NCBI GenBank assembly: GCA_024694565.1
Contig: JAILJR010000073.1
Location: 1 to 37,378, forward strand
Length of the DNA: 37,378 nt
DNA from: Butyrivibrio sp.
Lineage (GTDB): Bacteria > Bacillota > Clostridia > Lachnospirales > Lachnospiraceae
Direction of reading: 5' to 3'
Shown: positions 1 through 7,976 of the stretch, piece after piece
Layout of the letters: each line of letters opens with the position of its first letter
Position numbering within the stretch: the stretch's first letter is position 1
Notes under the pieces: generated by a model
The model's database searches: none
Told to the model about the DNA's origin: nothing
Seen by the model: the letters and a program-made list of their open reading frames with translations, nothing else
Made by a program: the position numbers and the translations under genes

Positions 1-144
1 TTATCCTCTTTTTTTAACTGTATTTCCTGCAAATTATCTCGACCAAACATATTTTTTCCCTTTTTAATTATCTGAGAAACCGCAACCTGTGCGTTTCTCT
101 TGCCGTCTTTTTGTGAAGCGCTATTGTCCATCAAAGGACCATTC
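1..144. other. Gene-free left edge
   Basis: AT-rich stretch with no convincing reading frame. Read on the minus strand, it ends at the window edge with an A-rich run and AGAGG (about positions 5-9). That would suit the ribosome binding site of a minus-strand gene whose start codon lies just outside the window. This is inference; no part of such a gene is visible. Confidence 0.35.
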
Positions 145-175
145 CAACCTGCAATGCATTCAGAATTGCAGGTTG
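145..175 (-). terminator. Hairpin over the stop codon of the GNAT gene
   Basis: CAACCTGCAAT (145-155) and ATTGCAGGTTG (165-175) form a perfect 11-bp stem with a 9-nt loop. The stop codon of the acetyltransferase gene (160-162) lies in the loop, so the stem takes in the last sense codons. No T-run follows on the minus strand, so it may be an RNA 3'-end stabiliser or a factor-dependent end rather than a classic intrinsic terminator. Confidence 0.5.
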
Positions 176-957
176 AACATAACACAATCAGTAAACCTTA
201 TTGCGGTGTCATCTGTGAGTCTGGCAAGCAGTGCTTTTGCCATATCCGTTTGTGCATATATCAGTATCCAGTCGCCGCTTCTGTTTTTTTCAACAGCACT
301 GCGCACTGCCTTACTCAAAAGTGAATACAGGATCAGATTTTTCTTTTCACCTGTTAAATCCATGTGCCTGATCTCTATGTAGTCTCCGAAAGGGCCAAAC
401 AGGATCATGCCCTTATTTCCGTTTTCGTCGGCCGCAACTACACTGAGCTCTTCATCGAAGCTGCCGTTTTGTGTATCCGGCAAAAAAGTCCTTCTCTCTA
501 CCGGAATATCCGAAAGACAGAATACCTTTATCCCCTTCGTTTCATAGCTGAGCCCATCGATGTCAAAGTCACCAACGCGAGCTGTGTACACATCAAGCTC
601 TTTAGATTCATCAACAAAGCCTGCGCTGTCAAGAATGTTATACAGATAGCGATTCTCTTCATTTCTGACGTAAAAACATCTGATGCTTTTTACGGAAAGC
701 TCTGTCGAGATGTCCTGAAGAAACCTTATCAGCTCTTTGCCGGCTCCCTGCTGCCTGAAAGCTGTGTCAACATAGATGTATCTGACAGCAAGGATATTGT
801 CCTTTTGCGCCACCGCCCTGAGCACACCACAGGCTGTTCCGCTCTCGTCATCGATCACTCCGATGATGATGTCTGCCGGATCAATCTGCTCTTTCGCTAT
901 ATCCAGAATTGGAAGGAAGAACTCCAGATTATCCATAGTCACAAGTGTCCCTGTCAT
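160..957 (-). CDS. GNAT-family N-acetyltransferase
   Basis: 265 residues. The N-terminal half carries a GNAT fold: a beta-strand (YIYVDTAFR) followed by RQQGAGKELI at about residues 70-79, matching the acetyl-CoA pyrophosphate-binding motif R/Q-x-x-G-x-G/A. The C-terminal 130 residues look like a second, more diverged GNAT-like or accessory domain without a clear acetyl-CoA loop. The family transfers an acetyl group from acetyl-CoA to an amine; the substrate cannot be read from the sequence. The ATG overlaps the TAA stop of the upstream gene (TAATG), and the ribosome site GGGGAGG lies in the end of that gene, so the two are translationally coupled and probably work together. There is no signal peptide or membrane segment, so the protein is cytoplasmic. 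Confidence 0.75.
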   Translation of the reverse strand: MTGTLVTMDNLEFFLPILDIAKEQIDPADIIIGVIDDESGTACGVLRAVAQKDNILAVRYIYVDTAFRQQGAGKELIRFLQDISTELSVKSIRCFYVRNEENRYLYNILDSAGFVDESKELDVYTARVGDFDIDGLSYETKGIKVFCLSDIPVERRTFLPDTQNGSFDEELSVVAADENGNKGMILFGPFGDYIEIRHMDLTGEKKNLILYSLLSKAVRSAVEKNRSGDWILIYAQTDMAKALLARLTDDTAIRFTDCVMFNLQF

Positions 958-1880
958 TACTCATCCTCCCCGTCAGTCAGCTCATCAATAAGCTGCCTCA
1001 CCTCATATTCAAACAAAGAAGCAAAGAAGCCGTAAAAGCTGTCATCCCTTATCGGACCGCTGTCCACTGTAACTGCGTGGAAAGTCATAACCAAAGGCTC
1101 CTCATCATCAAATAGTCCCAGGTCTCTTTGTCCGAGGCAGCACCTTGTGAAAAGGCTCTTATCATTAAAGCTCTTCACAAGCTGTTCCATCTCTTCCTGC
1201 TCATCCTCATCGTAGGGTATATCTGTCCTGAAGTGCAGCAGGTACTCATTGTCAGAAATGTTCTCAAAAGCGGCCACGAAAGCAAAGTCTTCGTCCGCAA
1301 CTATTGTGAAAGCAGTCCCTGCTATTCCTGCCTGCGCATCATCGGCGCCCTCACGAAGCAAAGCTGCAGTCAGAGCATTAACCCTGGGAAGCAGCATCAT
1401 GCCACTGTCTGACAGATCAACACCAGCCAGTTCTTCTGATGAAAGGTCTGCATCAGCTGCATCCCCTTCTGATATTTCATCCGGATAAAAGCCTTCAGCC
1501 GAAGCCGTCCTTTCATCATCTGCTGTCAGCTGCTCCGCCGTGGGATAAACCTCAAGGCTTTTTCCGCTCAGCAGTAATCTGATGAATTTTTTTAACTTAT
1601 CAGGGCTGTCCACTTCAGCAGCCTCGACAAGAAGATTTACATATGAAAGGTCCCCGGGAGATAAAGCTTCATCTCCCATGGCAGTCTCTGCCGCAATACG
1701 CATGATCTCGGGAGCTTCGGCGCTTCCTTCGATAAATGTGACAAATACACCACGTATTCCCTCAAAAGTAACAAAAAGTCCGGGACGCTCCTTATCATCC
1801 ATGGACAGCTGCGCATCGGCCCCTGCGCTGAGCAGGTAGTTCCGGTATTCTTCAAGTTTTGGTAATAGATAATCTCCCAT
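957..1880 (-). CDS. Acidic two-domain protein of unknown function (YbjN-like C-terminus possible)
   Basis: 307 residues, strongly acidic, without signal peptide or membrane segments. Two halves that look alike in pattern (about residues 1-100 and 160-300) are joined by a Glu/Asp/Ser-rich linker (about 115-160). Each half starts with a helix of the type LPxxxxYxxxLLxxGAD followed by short beta-strands. The C-terminal half (IPYDEDEQEEMEQLVKSFN, then strands and FYGFFASLFEYEV) has the alternation seen in YbjN / type III chaperone-like domains; this is a weak inference from pattern. It has a good ribosome site (GGAGG, 7 nt before ATG) and is coupled to the downstream GNAT gene by a 1-nt overlap. 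Function unknown. Confidence 0.7.
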   Translation of the reverse strand: MGDYLLPKLEEYRNYLLSAGADAQLSMDDKERPGLFVTFEGIRGVFVTFIEGSAEAPEIMRIAAETAMGDEALSPGDLSYVNLLVEAAEVDSPDKLKKFIRLLLSGKSLEVYPTAEQLTADDERTASAEGFYPDEISEGDAADADLSSEELAGVDLSDSGMMLLPRVNALTAALLREGADDAQAGIAGTAFTIVADEDFAFVAAFENISDNEYLLHFRTDIPYDEDEQEEMEQLVKSFNDKSLFTRCCLGQRDLGLFDDEEPLVMTFHAVTVDSGPIRDDSFYGFFASLFEYEVRQLIDELTDGEDE

Positions 1881-1957
1881 GTTTTCCTCCGTTTTTGTGA
1901 CGCATACATATGCATTAGTTTACCATATCAGAGTTGTTTTCTGAACTACTAAACGGA

Positions 1958-2032
1958 ACAATTCAGTGGTCAGCCAGCCGGAGCAGACTTAACCTTCGGA
2001 GGTCGCCTCCGGCTGGCTGACCACTGAATTGT
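1958..2032 (-). repeat. Short palindromic element A
   Basis: Perfect 24-bp inverted repeat: left arm 1958-1981 (begins ACAATTCAGTGGTCAGCC) and right arm 2009-2032, separated by 27 nt. The loop carries GCAGACTTA at 1983-1991. This is the reverse complement of the TAAGTCTGC in elements D and E, so A is the same element in the opposite orientation. It sits in the gap between two divergent genes, just upstream of a likely promoter for the DUF308 gene. No flanking target duplication is evident. Confidence 0.9.
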
Positions 2033-2048
2033 AATTGAATAGTCTCCA

Positions 2049-2077
2049 TTGCGGCACACCCCTGTATGAGATATACT
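2049..2077 (+). promoter_or_regulatory. Likely promoter of the DUF308-hydrolase pair
   Basis: -35 TTGCGG (2049-2054), 17-bp spacer, -10 TATACT (2072-2077; five of six consensus bases). The expected start is near 2084, giving a leader of about 38 nt before the ATG at 2122. Confidence 0.45.
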
Positions 2078-2121
2078 TGTTTTATCTATATCAACTTTGA
2101 AGGAGGAAAATAAAAGAAAAA

Positions 2122-2733
2122 ATGGAAACTCTAAAAAGAATTAAAGCTAATTACATTATTGAGGCAGTCCTTATGATCATTGTCGGGATTGTCTTCATTG
2201 TCTGGAGCAGGGCGAGCCTTGAGGTTATGGTGAGGGCTCTGGCTGTTCTACTGTTCATGGGTGGTATTCTTATGATAACAAGCTACTTTGTACGCAAAGA
2301 GTATAACCTTGTGATGCACGGAGGACTGGCTATGGGAATCATCATTACCGCTGTCAGTATATGGATATTTGCAAGACCCGATGCATTTACCGAGCTTATT
2401 CCCAAGCTTTTTGGAATCTTTATCGTTGTCGGCGGAGTCATGAATATCGTACAGACATTCTCACTGCTTAAATACGGATACAGCTACTGGTGGATATCTC
2501 TGATATTTGCACTTTCCACCATTATTCTCGGAGGTATACTCCTCCTTTACCCTGACTTTGCAAATGAAGTAGCTGTAACCTTAATCGGTGCATTCCTTAT
2601 CTATGATGGCATCACAAATCTTTGGACCATCTCACGTGTAACCAAATATGCCCAGGGTATACGTCAGGCCATAAGCGATGCAAACGCCATTGATACCCAG
2701 GGTGTTTATGTAAAAGACAGTGCGGAGAGGTAA
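2122..2733 (+). CDS. DUF308 / HdeD-like integral membrane protein
   Basis: 203 residues with about six hydrophobic helices in three hairpins, as in the HdeD/DUF308 family. Examples are YIIEAVLMIIVGIVFIVW near residue 10, a second pair around 70-110 (including the LFGIFIVVGGVMNIVQ repeat-type motif), and a third around 120-165 that repeats the pattern (TLIGAFLIYDGITNLWTI). HdeD in enterobacteria is linked to acid stress; the role in Firmicutes is not established. The C-terminus (about 35 residues) is hydrophilic. GGAGG lies 15 nt before the ATG, rather far, but no better start is present. It is followed after 6 nt by the hydrolase gene, so the two are probably one operon. Confidence 0.8.
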   Translation: METLKRIKANYIIEAVLMIIVGIVFIVWSRASLEVMVRALAVLLFMGGILMITSYFVRKEYNLVMHGGLAMGIIITAVSIWIFARPDAFTELIPKLFGIFIVVGGVMNIVQTFSLLKYGYSYWWISLIFALSTIILGGILLLYPDFANEVAVTLIGAFLIYDGITNLWTISRVTKYAQGIRQAISDANAIDTQGVYVKDSAER

Positions 2734-2739
2734 ATTTAT

Positions 2740-3588
2740 ATGATATATCAAGAATTTGCAATGAATGAAGACGGCTCCCTGGAGGGCTCCAAACTGACAG
2801 TGTACATTCAGGATACCGGATCCGAGAAAATGAAGATCAAAAAGCGTCCACTTGTTTTACTCTGCCCCGGCGGCGCATATTCATACACCTCAGACAGAGA
2901 GGCTGAACCGGTAGCAATGGCGTTTATGGCAATGGGATTTCATACCGCTATACTTCGCTACTCATGCTTCCCGGCCCATTATCCGACCTCGCTCCTTGAG
3001 CTTGGCAGATCAGTTCTCATAATAAGAGAGCATGCAAAGGAGTGGCGTGTAGATGACAACGCCATAATTGTTCAGGGCTGCTCTGCCGGAGGTCACCTTG
3101 CCGCAAGCTTTGCATGTTTCTGGAATGAAGACCTCTTAGCCAAAACACTCCTTGGAGAAGCCGGCGATGCTGCCAGGGAGAAGCTTCGTCCAAACGGTCT
3201 TTTGCTGTGCTATCCCGTCATCACCTCCGGTGAACATGCTCATAAGGATTCCTTCAAAAATCTTCTGGGCGACAGGCTAAGCGAACTCGAGGGCAAAATG
3301 TCACTTGAAACTGCTGTTAACAGCTTTGTTCCAAGGACCTTTATGTGGCACACCTTTACTGACGGTGCTGTTCCGGTTGAAAATTCACTTTTGTTCGCAA
3401 CTGCACTCAGGGCTAAGGGCATAAATACAGAGCTCCACATCTTCCCCGAGGGTTGCCACGGTCTTGCGCTTGCAAACAGAATCACGGAATCTACCCAGGA
3501 CAAAGAGAACGTACCTGTATGTCAGCCCTGGATCACTCTGGCCGGAAACTGGCTTGATTTCTACTGGAAATCTACGGAGACTTCATAA
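2740..3588 (+). CDS. Alpha/beta-hydrolase (esterase/acetyl-xylan-esterase-like)
   Basis: 282 residues. The nucleophile elbow is GCSAGG, with Ser115. The oxyanion-hole segment is LLCPGGAYSYTSDREAEP at about 40-57 (CPGG in place of HGGG). Probable acid and base are Asp208 (FTDGAVPV) and His240 (FPEGCHGLALA), as in BD-FAE/acetyl-xylan esterase-like hydrolases. The family removes acyl groups, often from plant polysaccharide oligomers or small esters, but the substrate is inferred only. There is no signal peptide, so it acts in the cytoplasm, which would fit deacetylation of imported oligosaccharides. The ribosome site GGAGAGG lies in the end of the preceding gene. A strong intrinsic terminator follows at 3666. 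Confidence 0.85.
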   Translation: MIYQEFAMNEDGSLEGSKLTVYIQDTGSEKMKIKKRPLVLLCPGGAYSYTSDREAEPVAMAFMAMGFHTAILRYSCFPAHYPTSLLELGRSVLIIREHAKEWRVDDNAIIVQGCSAGGHLAASFACFWNEDLLAKTLLGEAGDAAREKLRPNGLLLCYPVITSGEHAHKDSFKNLLGDRLSELEGKMSLETAVNSFVPRTFMWHTFTDGAVPVENSLLFATALRAKGINTELHIFPEGCHGLALANRITESTQDKENVPVCQPWITLAGNWLDFYWKSTETS

Positions 3589-3665
3589 ATTTTCAGATAT
3601 TCACTCAGCAAGGTATGACCCTGCTGCAGTGCCCTTTGGGGCTTTCGGAATATTTCAAGCAGTCT

Positions 3666-3702
3666 GTGAAGCAGGAATTAAAACATCCTGCTTCACTTTT
3701 TT
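3666..3702 (+). terminator. Intrinsic terminator after the hydrolase gene
   Basis: Perfect 11-bp stem GTGAAGCAGGA / TCCTGCTTCAC with a 9-nt loop, followed by six T residues. It lies 77 nt after the hydrolase stop and faces the convergent minus-strand gene ending at 3763. Confidence 0.85.
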
Positions 3703-3762
3703 AGAGCAATACCGCCTATATGTGGACAGTTCTTTGCATTTGGCTAAGATATAGGAAACTCA

Positions 3763-4779
3763 TTAGTAATCCATTATCCTGTGTAGCATATCCATGTCAT
3801 CGGCGCAGTACTTGGAGTATACCTTTCTCATAGCATCGCGGAAGCGCATCTTCTCTTCATCAGAAAGCTCAATGACAGTTACTCCCTTCTGTCTGGCTAT
3901 CTTTCTTGACCTCTTTTCACTCTCAGCCCATAGCTGGCGTTCGTATATCGCCGAGTCCCTGGCAGCGTTCGTGATTATGGCCTTATCCTCTTCATCAAGC
4001 CTTTCCCAGATATACTTTGAGCATATCTGAAGTTCAGGAACTCTAGTGTGCTCATCGATGGTGTAGTACTTTGCCACGCTGCAGTGATTCATTGATTCAT
4101 ACGATGGCCAGTTGTTTTCAGCACCGTCAACAATTCCCCTCTCAAGCGCAGAATATACATCTGAATACACTATCTTGGTAGGATTTGCCCCAAGTGCCGA
4201 CACCATGTCTGCCATAACCTCTGACTCCTGCACACGTATGTTCATTCCCCGTATGTCCTCAAGCCTGTTGATCGGAGTTCTGCTGTAAAAATTCCTCGCG
4301 CCGGCGTCATACCACGCCAGCCCTACCAGGTCATATTTCTGAGGCATCAAAAGAAATTCATCCCCTATGTCACTCTCCAGAACTCTCCACATGTGATCAG
4401 AGCTGCTGTATATATAAGGCATCTGAAGAACATTCATCTCGGGGACAAACTCTGCCAGCTGCGACAGTGAAACCCTGGCAAATGCTATCCCACCGTTTTT
4501 CATCTGTCTTATGACTTCACTCTCACTTCCAAGCTCGGCATCACATTTTACAAGTATCCTTATGCGGCCACCGCTTCGCTCCTCAACGAGGCTTGCAAAT
4601 CTCTCCGCCCCCTTTGTCGTAGGATAATCCGAAGTCTGATTCTCAGCATATAAAAAAATATAGTCAGGAACAATATCGGGACTCTTTTTTTTACCCCAGA
4701 CATAGACACGTAATCCGACAATCAGTATTATGGCAGCCGCACAGATTATAACAATCCTGTACAACAGGTTCCTGTTCAT
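3763..4779 (-). CDS. Membrane-anchored DctP-like solute-binding protein, probable sensor component
   Basis: 338 residues of the TRAP DctP solute-binding family: GAERFASLVEERSGGRIRI early, the conserved arginine block GMNIRVQES at about residues 170-180, then YSDVYSALERGIVDGAENNWPSY. The N-terminus (about 7-27) is a hydrophobic helix with no lipobox cysteine and no clear cleavage site, so the protein is probably anchored in the membrane outside the cell. It is the last gene of an HK-RR-DctP operon; its ATG overlaps the regulator stop codon (ATGA, 4776-4779). A complete TRAP transporter with its own lipoprotein DctP (9975-11096) lies upstream. This second binding protein therefore most likely presents ligand to the kinase instead of serving transport. 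That role is inference from context. Confidence 0.85.
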   Translation of the reverse strand: MNRNLLYRIVIICAAAIILIVGLRVYVWGKKKSPDIVPDYIFLYAENQTSDYPTTKGAERFASLVEERSGGRIRILVKCDAELGSESEVIRQMKNGGIAFARVSLSQLAEFVPEMNVLQMPYIYSSSDHMWRVLESDIGDEFLLMPQKYDLVGLAWYDAGARNFYSRTPINRLEDIRGMNIRVQESEVMADMVSALGANPTKIVYSDVYSALERGIVDGAENNWPSYESMNHCSVAKYYTIDEHTRVPELQICSKYIWERLDEEDKAIITNAARDSAIYERQLWAESEKRSRKIARQKGVTVIELSDEEKMRFRDAMRKVYSKYCADDMDMLHRIMDY

Positions 4780-5546
4780 TTATTTAGCGCCCCCTGTCTG
4801 TACTCACTTGGCGTCGTTCCCACTATCCTCTTGAACACCCGTGTAAAATAATTCGCATCCCTGTATCCCGCTTCGCTGCTAATGTCCTTAATATTAATCG
4901 ACGGATTTGCCAATAGCTCTTTTGCCCTGTCAATGCGATAGCCATTGAGGTATGCAATAAAGTTCCGTCCGAAATTCTGCTTGAATATCTTACAGAAATA
5001 CACCTCGGAATATCCGAGAAATGTAGCCACATCCTGAAGCGCGATGTCATCCTTGTAGTGCTCATCAATGTACTGACCGACATCCCTCACAAAGGTATTG
5101 GGAACATCTGTCCTTTCATTAGCGCTCTGCTCCTGAATTTCCTCGCCTCCCACCATGTTCTCATCAGAAGACAGATCACAGTATGAAAACGCTTTTTCAA
5201 GCGCATTTACAAGATCATCATCATAGCCAGGCTTCAAAAGATAATCAAGCGCCCTCACCTTTATGGCACGTTTTGCGTACCCGAACTCATCGAAGGCTGT
5301 AAGAAAAATGATACTGCTCTTCGCACTCTTTTCCCTTATGACAGCCGCCGCGTCGAGACCATTCATCCCCGGCATCTCAATGTCAAGGATTGCAACCTGA
5401 CAGCAGTTTTCCTCAAACACCTTGACTGCCTCGATACCATTTTCCGCAAGAAACACCTCTGCCTGGTCAGGGAAAAAATTTTTTATCTTCTTGGATACAA
5501 CCTGCCTCTCAATGGGCTCATCATCAGCTACCAGTACTCTGTACAT
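4776..5546 (-). CDS. Response regulator, REC plus AraC-type HTH (YesN-like)
   Basis: 256 residues. The receiver domain (1-120) has acidic residues Asp8/Asp9, phospho-acceptor Asp55 (AILDIEMPG), Thr83 (FLTAFD) and Lys105 (LLKPGYD). After a short linker, an AraC-family double helix-turn-helix occupies about 150-252 (DVATFLGYSEVYFCKIFKQ, then DISSEAGYRDANYFTRVFKR). YesN-type regulators are often near 500 residues; this one lacks the large middle region. It is the cognate partner of the kinase encoded 15 nt upstream and probably controls the adjacent TRAP operon and itself. Start: ATG with AAGGAG 6-9 nt upstream. Confidence 0.93.
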   Translation of the reverse strand: MYRVLVADDEPIERQVVSKKIKNFFPDQAEVFLAENGIEAVKVFEENCCQVAILDIEMPGMNGLDAAAVIREKSAKSSIIFLTAFDEFGYAKRAIKVRALDYLLKPGYDDDLVNALEKAFSYCDLSSDENMVGGEEIQEQSANERTDVPNTFVRDVGQYIDEHYKDDIALQDVATFLGYSEVYFCKIFKQNFGRNFIAYLNGYRIDRAKELLANPSINIKDISSEAGYRDANYFTRVFKRIVGTTPSEYRQGALNK

Positions 5547-5561
5547 ACGCCTTCTCCTTAC

Positions 5562-7076
5562 TTATTTCTGATTGTCTTTACGGCTTCCCTGAAGAGGAAT
5601 GCTTACGCTTATGGTCGTGCCCTGTCCCCTGACGCTATCAATCAATAGTCTGCCATCCGGGTACATCGCCTTTATGCGCCTGTTGATATTGCCAAGACCG
5701 ATCCCCACCACATTCTCATCCATGATGGTATCCTCACCACCCGAAAGCTGCTGTCTGATCTTTTCAAGACGCTCGCTGTCAATACCAATGCCCGTGTCAG
5801 AGATTGCTATCATGAGTTTGTCTCCGCTCTGCCTTATGACGACAGATATCTTTCCACCCTCGACCTTTGGTGATATTCCGTGGATCATGGCATTTTCAAT
5901 AAGAGGCTGAAAGGTGAAGGTCGGAACGATCACACTGTCCTCATCCACCTCGCAGTTGACCTCATACTCCACACGGCTACCAAATCTCATCTTCTGAAGG
6001 TACATGTAGTCACCGGCTATCTTAAGCTCCTGGGAGAGCAGAACCTCTTTTTCCTGGTTCTTCAGGTTATATCTGAAGAGAGAGCTGAGAGCCTCTATCA
6101 TCTGCTCAGTAGTTCCCGCATCCTCAAGGTTTGCCATTCCGGCTATTACATTCAGGGTATTGAAAAGAAAATGTGGATTTATCTGGCTCTTCAAAAGCTC
6201 CAGGTTCATAGTCTCTAGCTGCTTTTCAATCTGAAGTGTCTCCATTTCCTGGGCGTGAAGCTGGTCAAGAGCCTCCCTTTTTTCCTCCAGCGCCTTGATA
6301 TACTCACCGGTTGTGAACTTCATTTTATTGAAGGCTGTTACCAGCTCCCCCAGCTCGTCCCTGTTATCAACTACTATGTCATCGATAAAAAAATTGTTGG
6401 ACGCAATGTTTCTTGATGCCGCCGCCAGCTTTATTACAGGCTCCATCAGGGTCTTGTTCATCATCCTTGAGATCTGAAGGACACCAAGGAAGAGAATTAT
6501 TCCAAGCGCCGCAGCCATAAATGGCATGGACAGCACGATAGGCGCAAGCTCCTTATAGCTTTTGTTTCCCTCCAGCATCACCACATCGCCATAAACCTGC
6601 GCATATTTTAGCAGATAATCCTGCATGCTATAGACATCATACAGAGTATCCACATAGAGCTTGTCAGACTGGTAGTCGGCTATTACCTGGTTTCTTTTGC
6701 CCGCATAACTTTCATAGGCCATCTGAAGTGCCTGAAGCCTTGCGAACTTTTCCTCACCAAGGCTTTTGTAGTTTAGCGGAATCCTGTAGACAGCATCCTT
6801 AGTCAGAAGAACTGCCTTGTCCAACTCCTTGGAGTTTTGCGGATTAGTGCTGTGAATATAGTTATCAAAGGTATCTATCTCATTGCTTATAGCCGTCACT
6901 ATCTCACCGCTGTTTGCGTTGTCCTCCATGATGTCATTGAAATCAACCATGAACAGCCGCACGATCCACACAATAAAAAGGAGTGCCGCAAGCATAGCCA
7001 GAAGCACACTTATTGTAAACACCTTTATCTTGTTGTTAATTGTAAGAGTATCCCAGAAATTACGTATCTTTTCCAT
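5562..7076 (-). CDS. Sensor histidine kinase (YesM/LytS-type, HAMP + His_kinase + HATPase)
   Basis: 504 residues from the chosen ATG. Membrane segments are at about 19-43 and 180-202, enclosing an extracytoplasmic helical domain of about 135 residues. A HAMP linker (about 203-260) and a coiled coil (260-295) follow. The His_kinase box LKSQINPHFLFNTLN puts the phospho-accepting His at residue 302. The N box PLIENAMIHG and glycine boxes DTGIGI and GIGLGNINRR complete the ATPase. The open frame extends upstream to 7154, but those 26 residues are the translated arm of inverted-repeat element F, so the ATG at 7076 (MEKIRNFWDTL) is preferred. No Shine-Dalgarno sequence precedes it, which is unlike its neighbours; element F ends only 29 bp upstream. 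The likely signal comes from the DctP-like protein at the end of the operon. Confidence 0.9.
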   Translation of the reverse strand: MEKIRNFWDTLTINNKIKVFTISVLLAMLAALLFIVWIVRLFMVDFNDIMEDNANSGEIVTAISNEIDTFDNYIHSTNPQNSKELDKAVLLTKDAVYRIPLNYKSLGEEKFARLQALQMAYESYAGKRNQVIADYQSDKLYVDTLYDVYSMQDYLLKYAQVYGDVVMLEGNKSYKELAPIVLSMPFMAAALGIILFLGVLQISRMMNKTLMEPVIKLAAASRNIASNNFFIDDIVVDNRDELGELVTAFNKMKFTTGEYIKALEEKREALDQLHAQEMETLQIEKQLETMNLELLKSQINPHFLFNTLNVIAGMANLEDAGTTEQMIEALSSLFRYNLKNQEKEVLLSQELKIAGDYMYLQKMRFGSRVEYEVNCEVDEDSVIVPTFTFQPLIENAMIHGISPKVEGGKISVVIRQSGDKLMIAISDTGIGIDSERLEKIRQQLSGGEDTIMDENVVGIGLGNINRRIKAMYPDGRLLIDSVRGQGTTISVSIPLQGSRKDNQK

Positions 7077-7105
7077 AGTGTGATTTAAAGCAAAAAATAT
7101 GATGT

Positions 7106-7392
7106 TGCCCGACAAAAGCACGCCAATCCGGCTTCGGCTGTGCATATTGCACAAGCGGCTGAGTGGCCCTATGAGCTCGTCGGTACTTTGAGCAGAGCAC
7201 TTAGCGAGGTTTTTTCGAGCTTAGTGCGAGCCATAGGTGGTCACTTGACGAGGTATTGTCGAGTCTAGTGCATCATCTAAGCGAGGTATTTTCGAGCTTA
7301 GTACCGCTACGAAGCGAAAGGAGCGAGAGCGTGCCCGAAGTGATTGTACAATATACACAGCCGGAGCCGGACTGGCGAGCTTTTGTCGGGCA
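7106..7392 (+). repeat. Long inverted-repeat element F with three internal hairpin units
   Basis: Outer arms 7106-7153 and 7345-7392 are 48 nt each and match at 43 positions (start TGCCCGACAAAAGC). Inside lie GGCTGAG (7157-7163), CGTCGGTACTT (7178-7188), CTTAGTACCGCTACG (7297-7311) and GAGCGAGAGCGT (7321-7332). These core signatures, in the same order, also occur in element C and, reversed, in element E. Between the core halves are three diverged units (about 7198-7228, 7242-7270, 7274-7302), each a short hairpin around a GCGAGGT...TCGAG-like loop. The element fills the space between the TRAP-operon terminator (7414) and the kinase start (7076). Confidence 0.85.
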
Positions 7393-7413
7393 GCTCATAA
7401 TATATCGTTATGT

Positions 7414-7458
7414 AAAAAAGAGGCAGCGCTTTAACTTGATTATAGCGCTACCTCTTTT
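7414..7458 (-). terminator. Intrinsic terminator of the TRAP operon
   Basis: 15-bp stem with one mismatch (7416-7430 with 7444-7458; arms AAAAGAGGCAGCGCT and AGCGCTACCTCTTTT). On the minus strand it is followed by a run of six T residues. It begins 10 nt past the stop of the small membrane protein gene (7468), so kinase transcription must start downstream of it, in or next to element F. Confidence 0.88.
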
Positions 7459-7467
7459 AAAATGCTA

Positions 7468-7947
7468 TTACTGCTTATTTGACCTTATCTTACTGCAAAG
7501 GTATTCATAGAACTCTTCTTTCTCACTGCCAAGTTCCCTGTTTGTGATCATGTAACCATGGCTGTCATCAGACATAACCACTATCATATCCTTGCGCTTG
7601 ATGGCATTTGTGATCCTTTTCCATCTGATGAGCTCACTCTTTCCCCCGGTGTTCACGCGAACCCCGCTGTCGTTAAAGACAAGCTCCATATCCCTTGGCA
7701 TATCCTCAAGCTGCTTGATACTGCGAAGGTAGATTCCAATCGGCTGCAGCACCGGAAAAAGAATACATCCTATTATCATAAGAATCAGCAGAAAATCAGG
7801 TGCCGTCTTCCAGAACCTCGCGGTCAGAAGGATCATTGCAACCGTAAATATTATGTTCACGACCCCTACCATAGACTTATAGGTTCTTGTCATCGCCATC
7901 AGGAATAGATCCTTTGGCCTGACATCGCATAAATACTTATATTCCAT
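7468..7947 (-). CDS. Small membrane protein, YcxB-like
   Basis: 159 residues. Two hydrophobic helices are at about 27-45 and 51-71, followed by a soluble tail with strand-rich sequence (ELVFNDSGVRVNTGGKSELIRWKRITNAIKRKDMIVVM). This tail resembles the YcxB-like C-terminal domain, with its conserved 'W..I......' strand and turn. Function is unknown for the family. It lies 29 nt after dctM on the same strand and before the terminator, so it is the last gene of the TRAP operon. The ribosome site AAGGA is well placed. Confidence 0.65.
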   Translation of the reverse strand: MEYKYLCDVRPKDLFLMAMTRTYKSMVGVVNIIFTVAMILLTARFWKTAPDFLLILMIIGCILFPVLQPIGIYLRSIKQLEDMPRDMELVFNDSGVRVNTGGKSELIRWKRITNAIKRKDMIVVMSDDSHGYMITNRELGSEKEEFYEYLCSKIRSNKQ

Positions 7948-7976
7948 ACATAATCCTTAAAAGCTTATTTTCCTCA

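Noticed and set aside
364..1035. 223-residue plus-strand frame over the GNAT gene
   Set aside because: It is antisense to a clear acetyltransferase gene and shows no domain or ribosome site.
1958..2032. Palindromic elements as ordinary transcription terminators
   Set aside because: They lack T-runs, lie also between divergent genes (A, D), and neighbouring genes already have separate terminators (for example tig, chemoreceptor, TRAP operon).
7077..7154. N-terminal extension of the histidine kinase to 7154
   Set aside because: The 26 extra residues are translation of the inverted-repeat arm, the first codon is TTG, and they add no recognisable sensor sequence.
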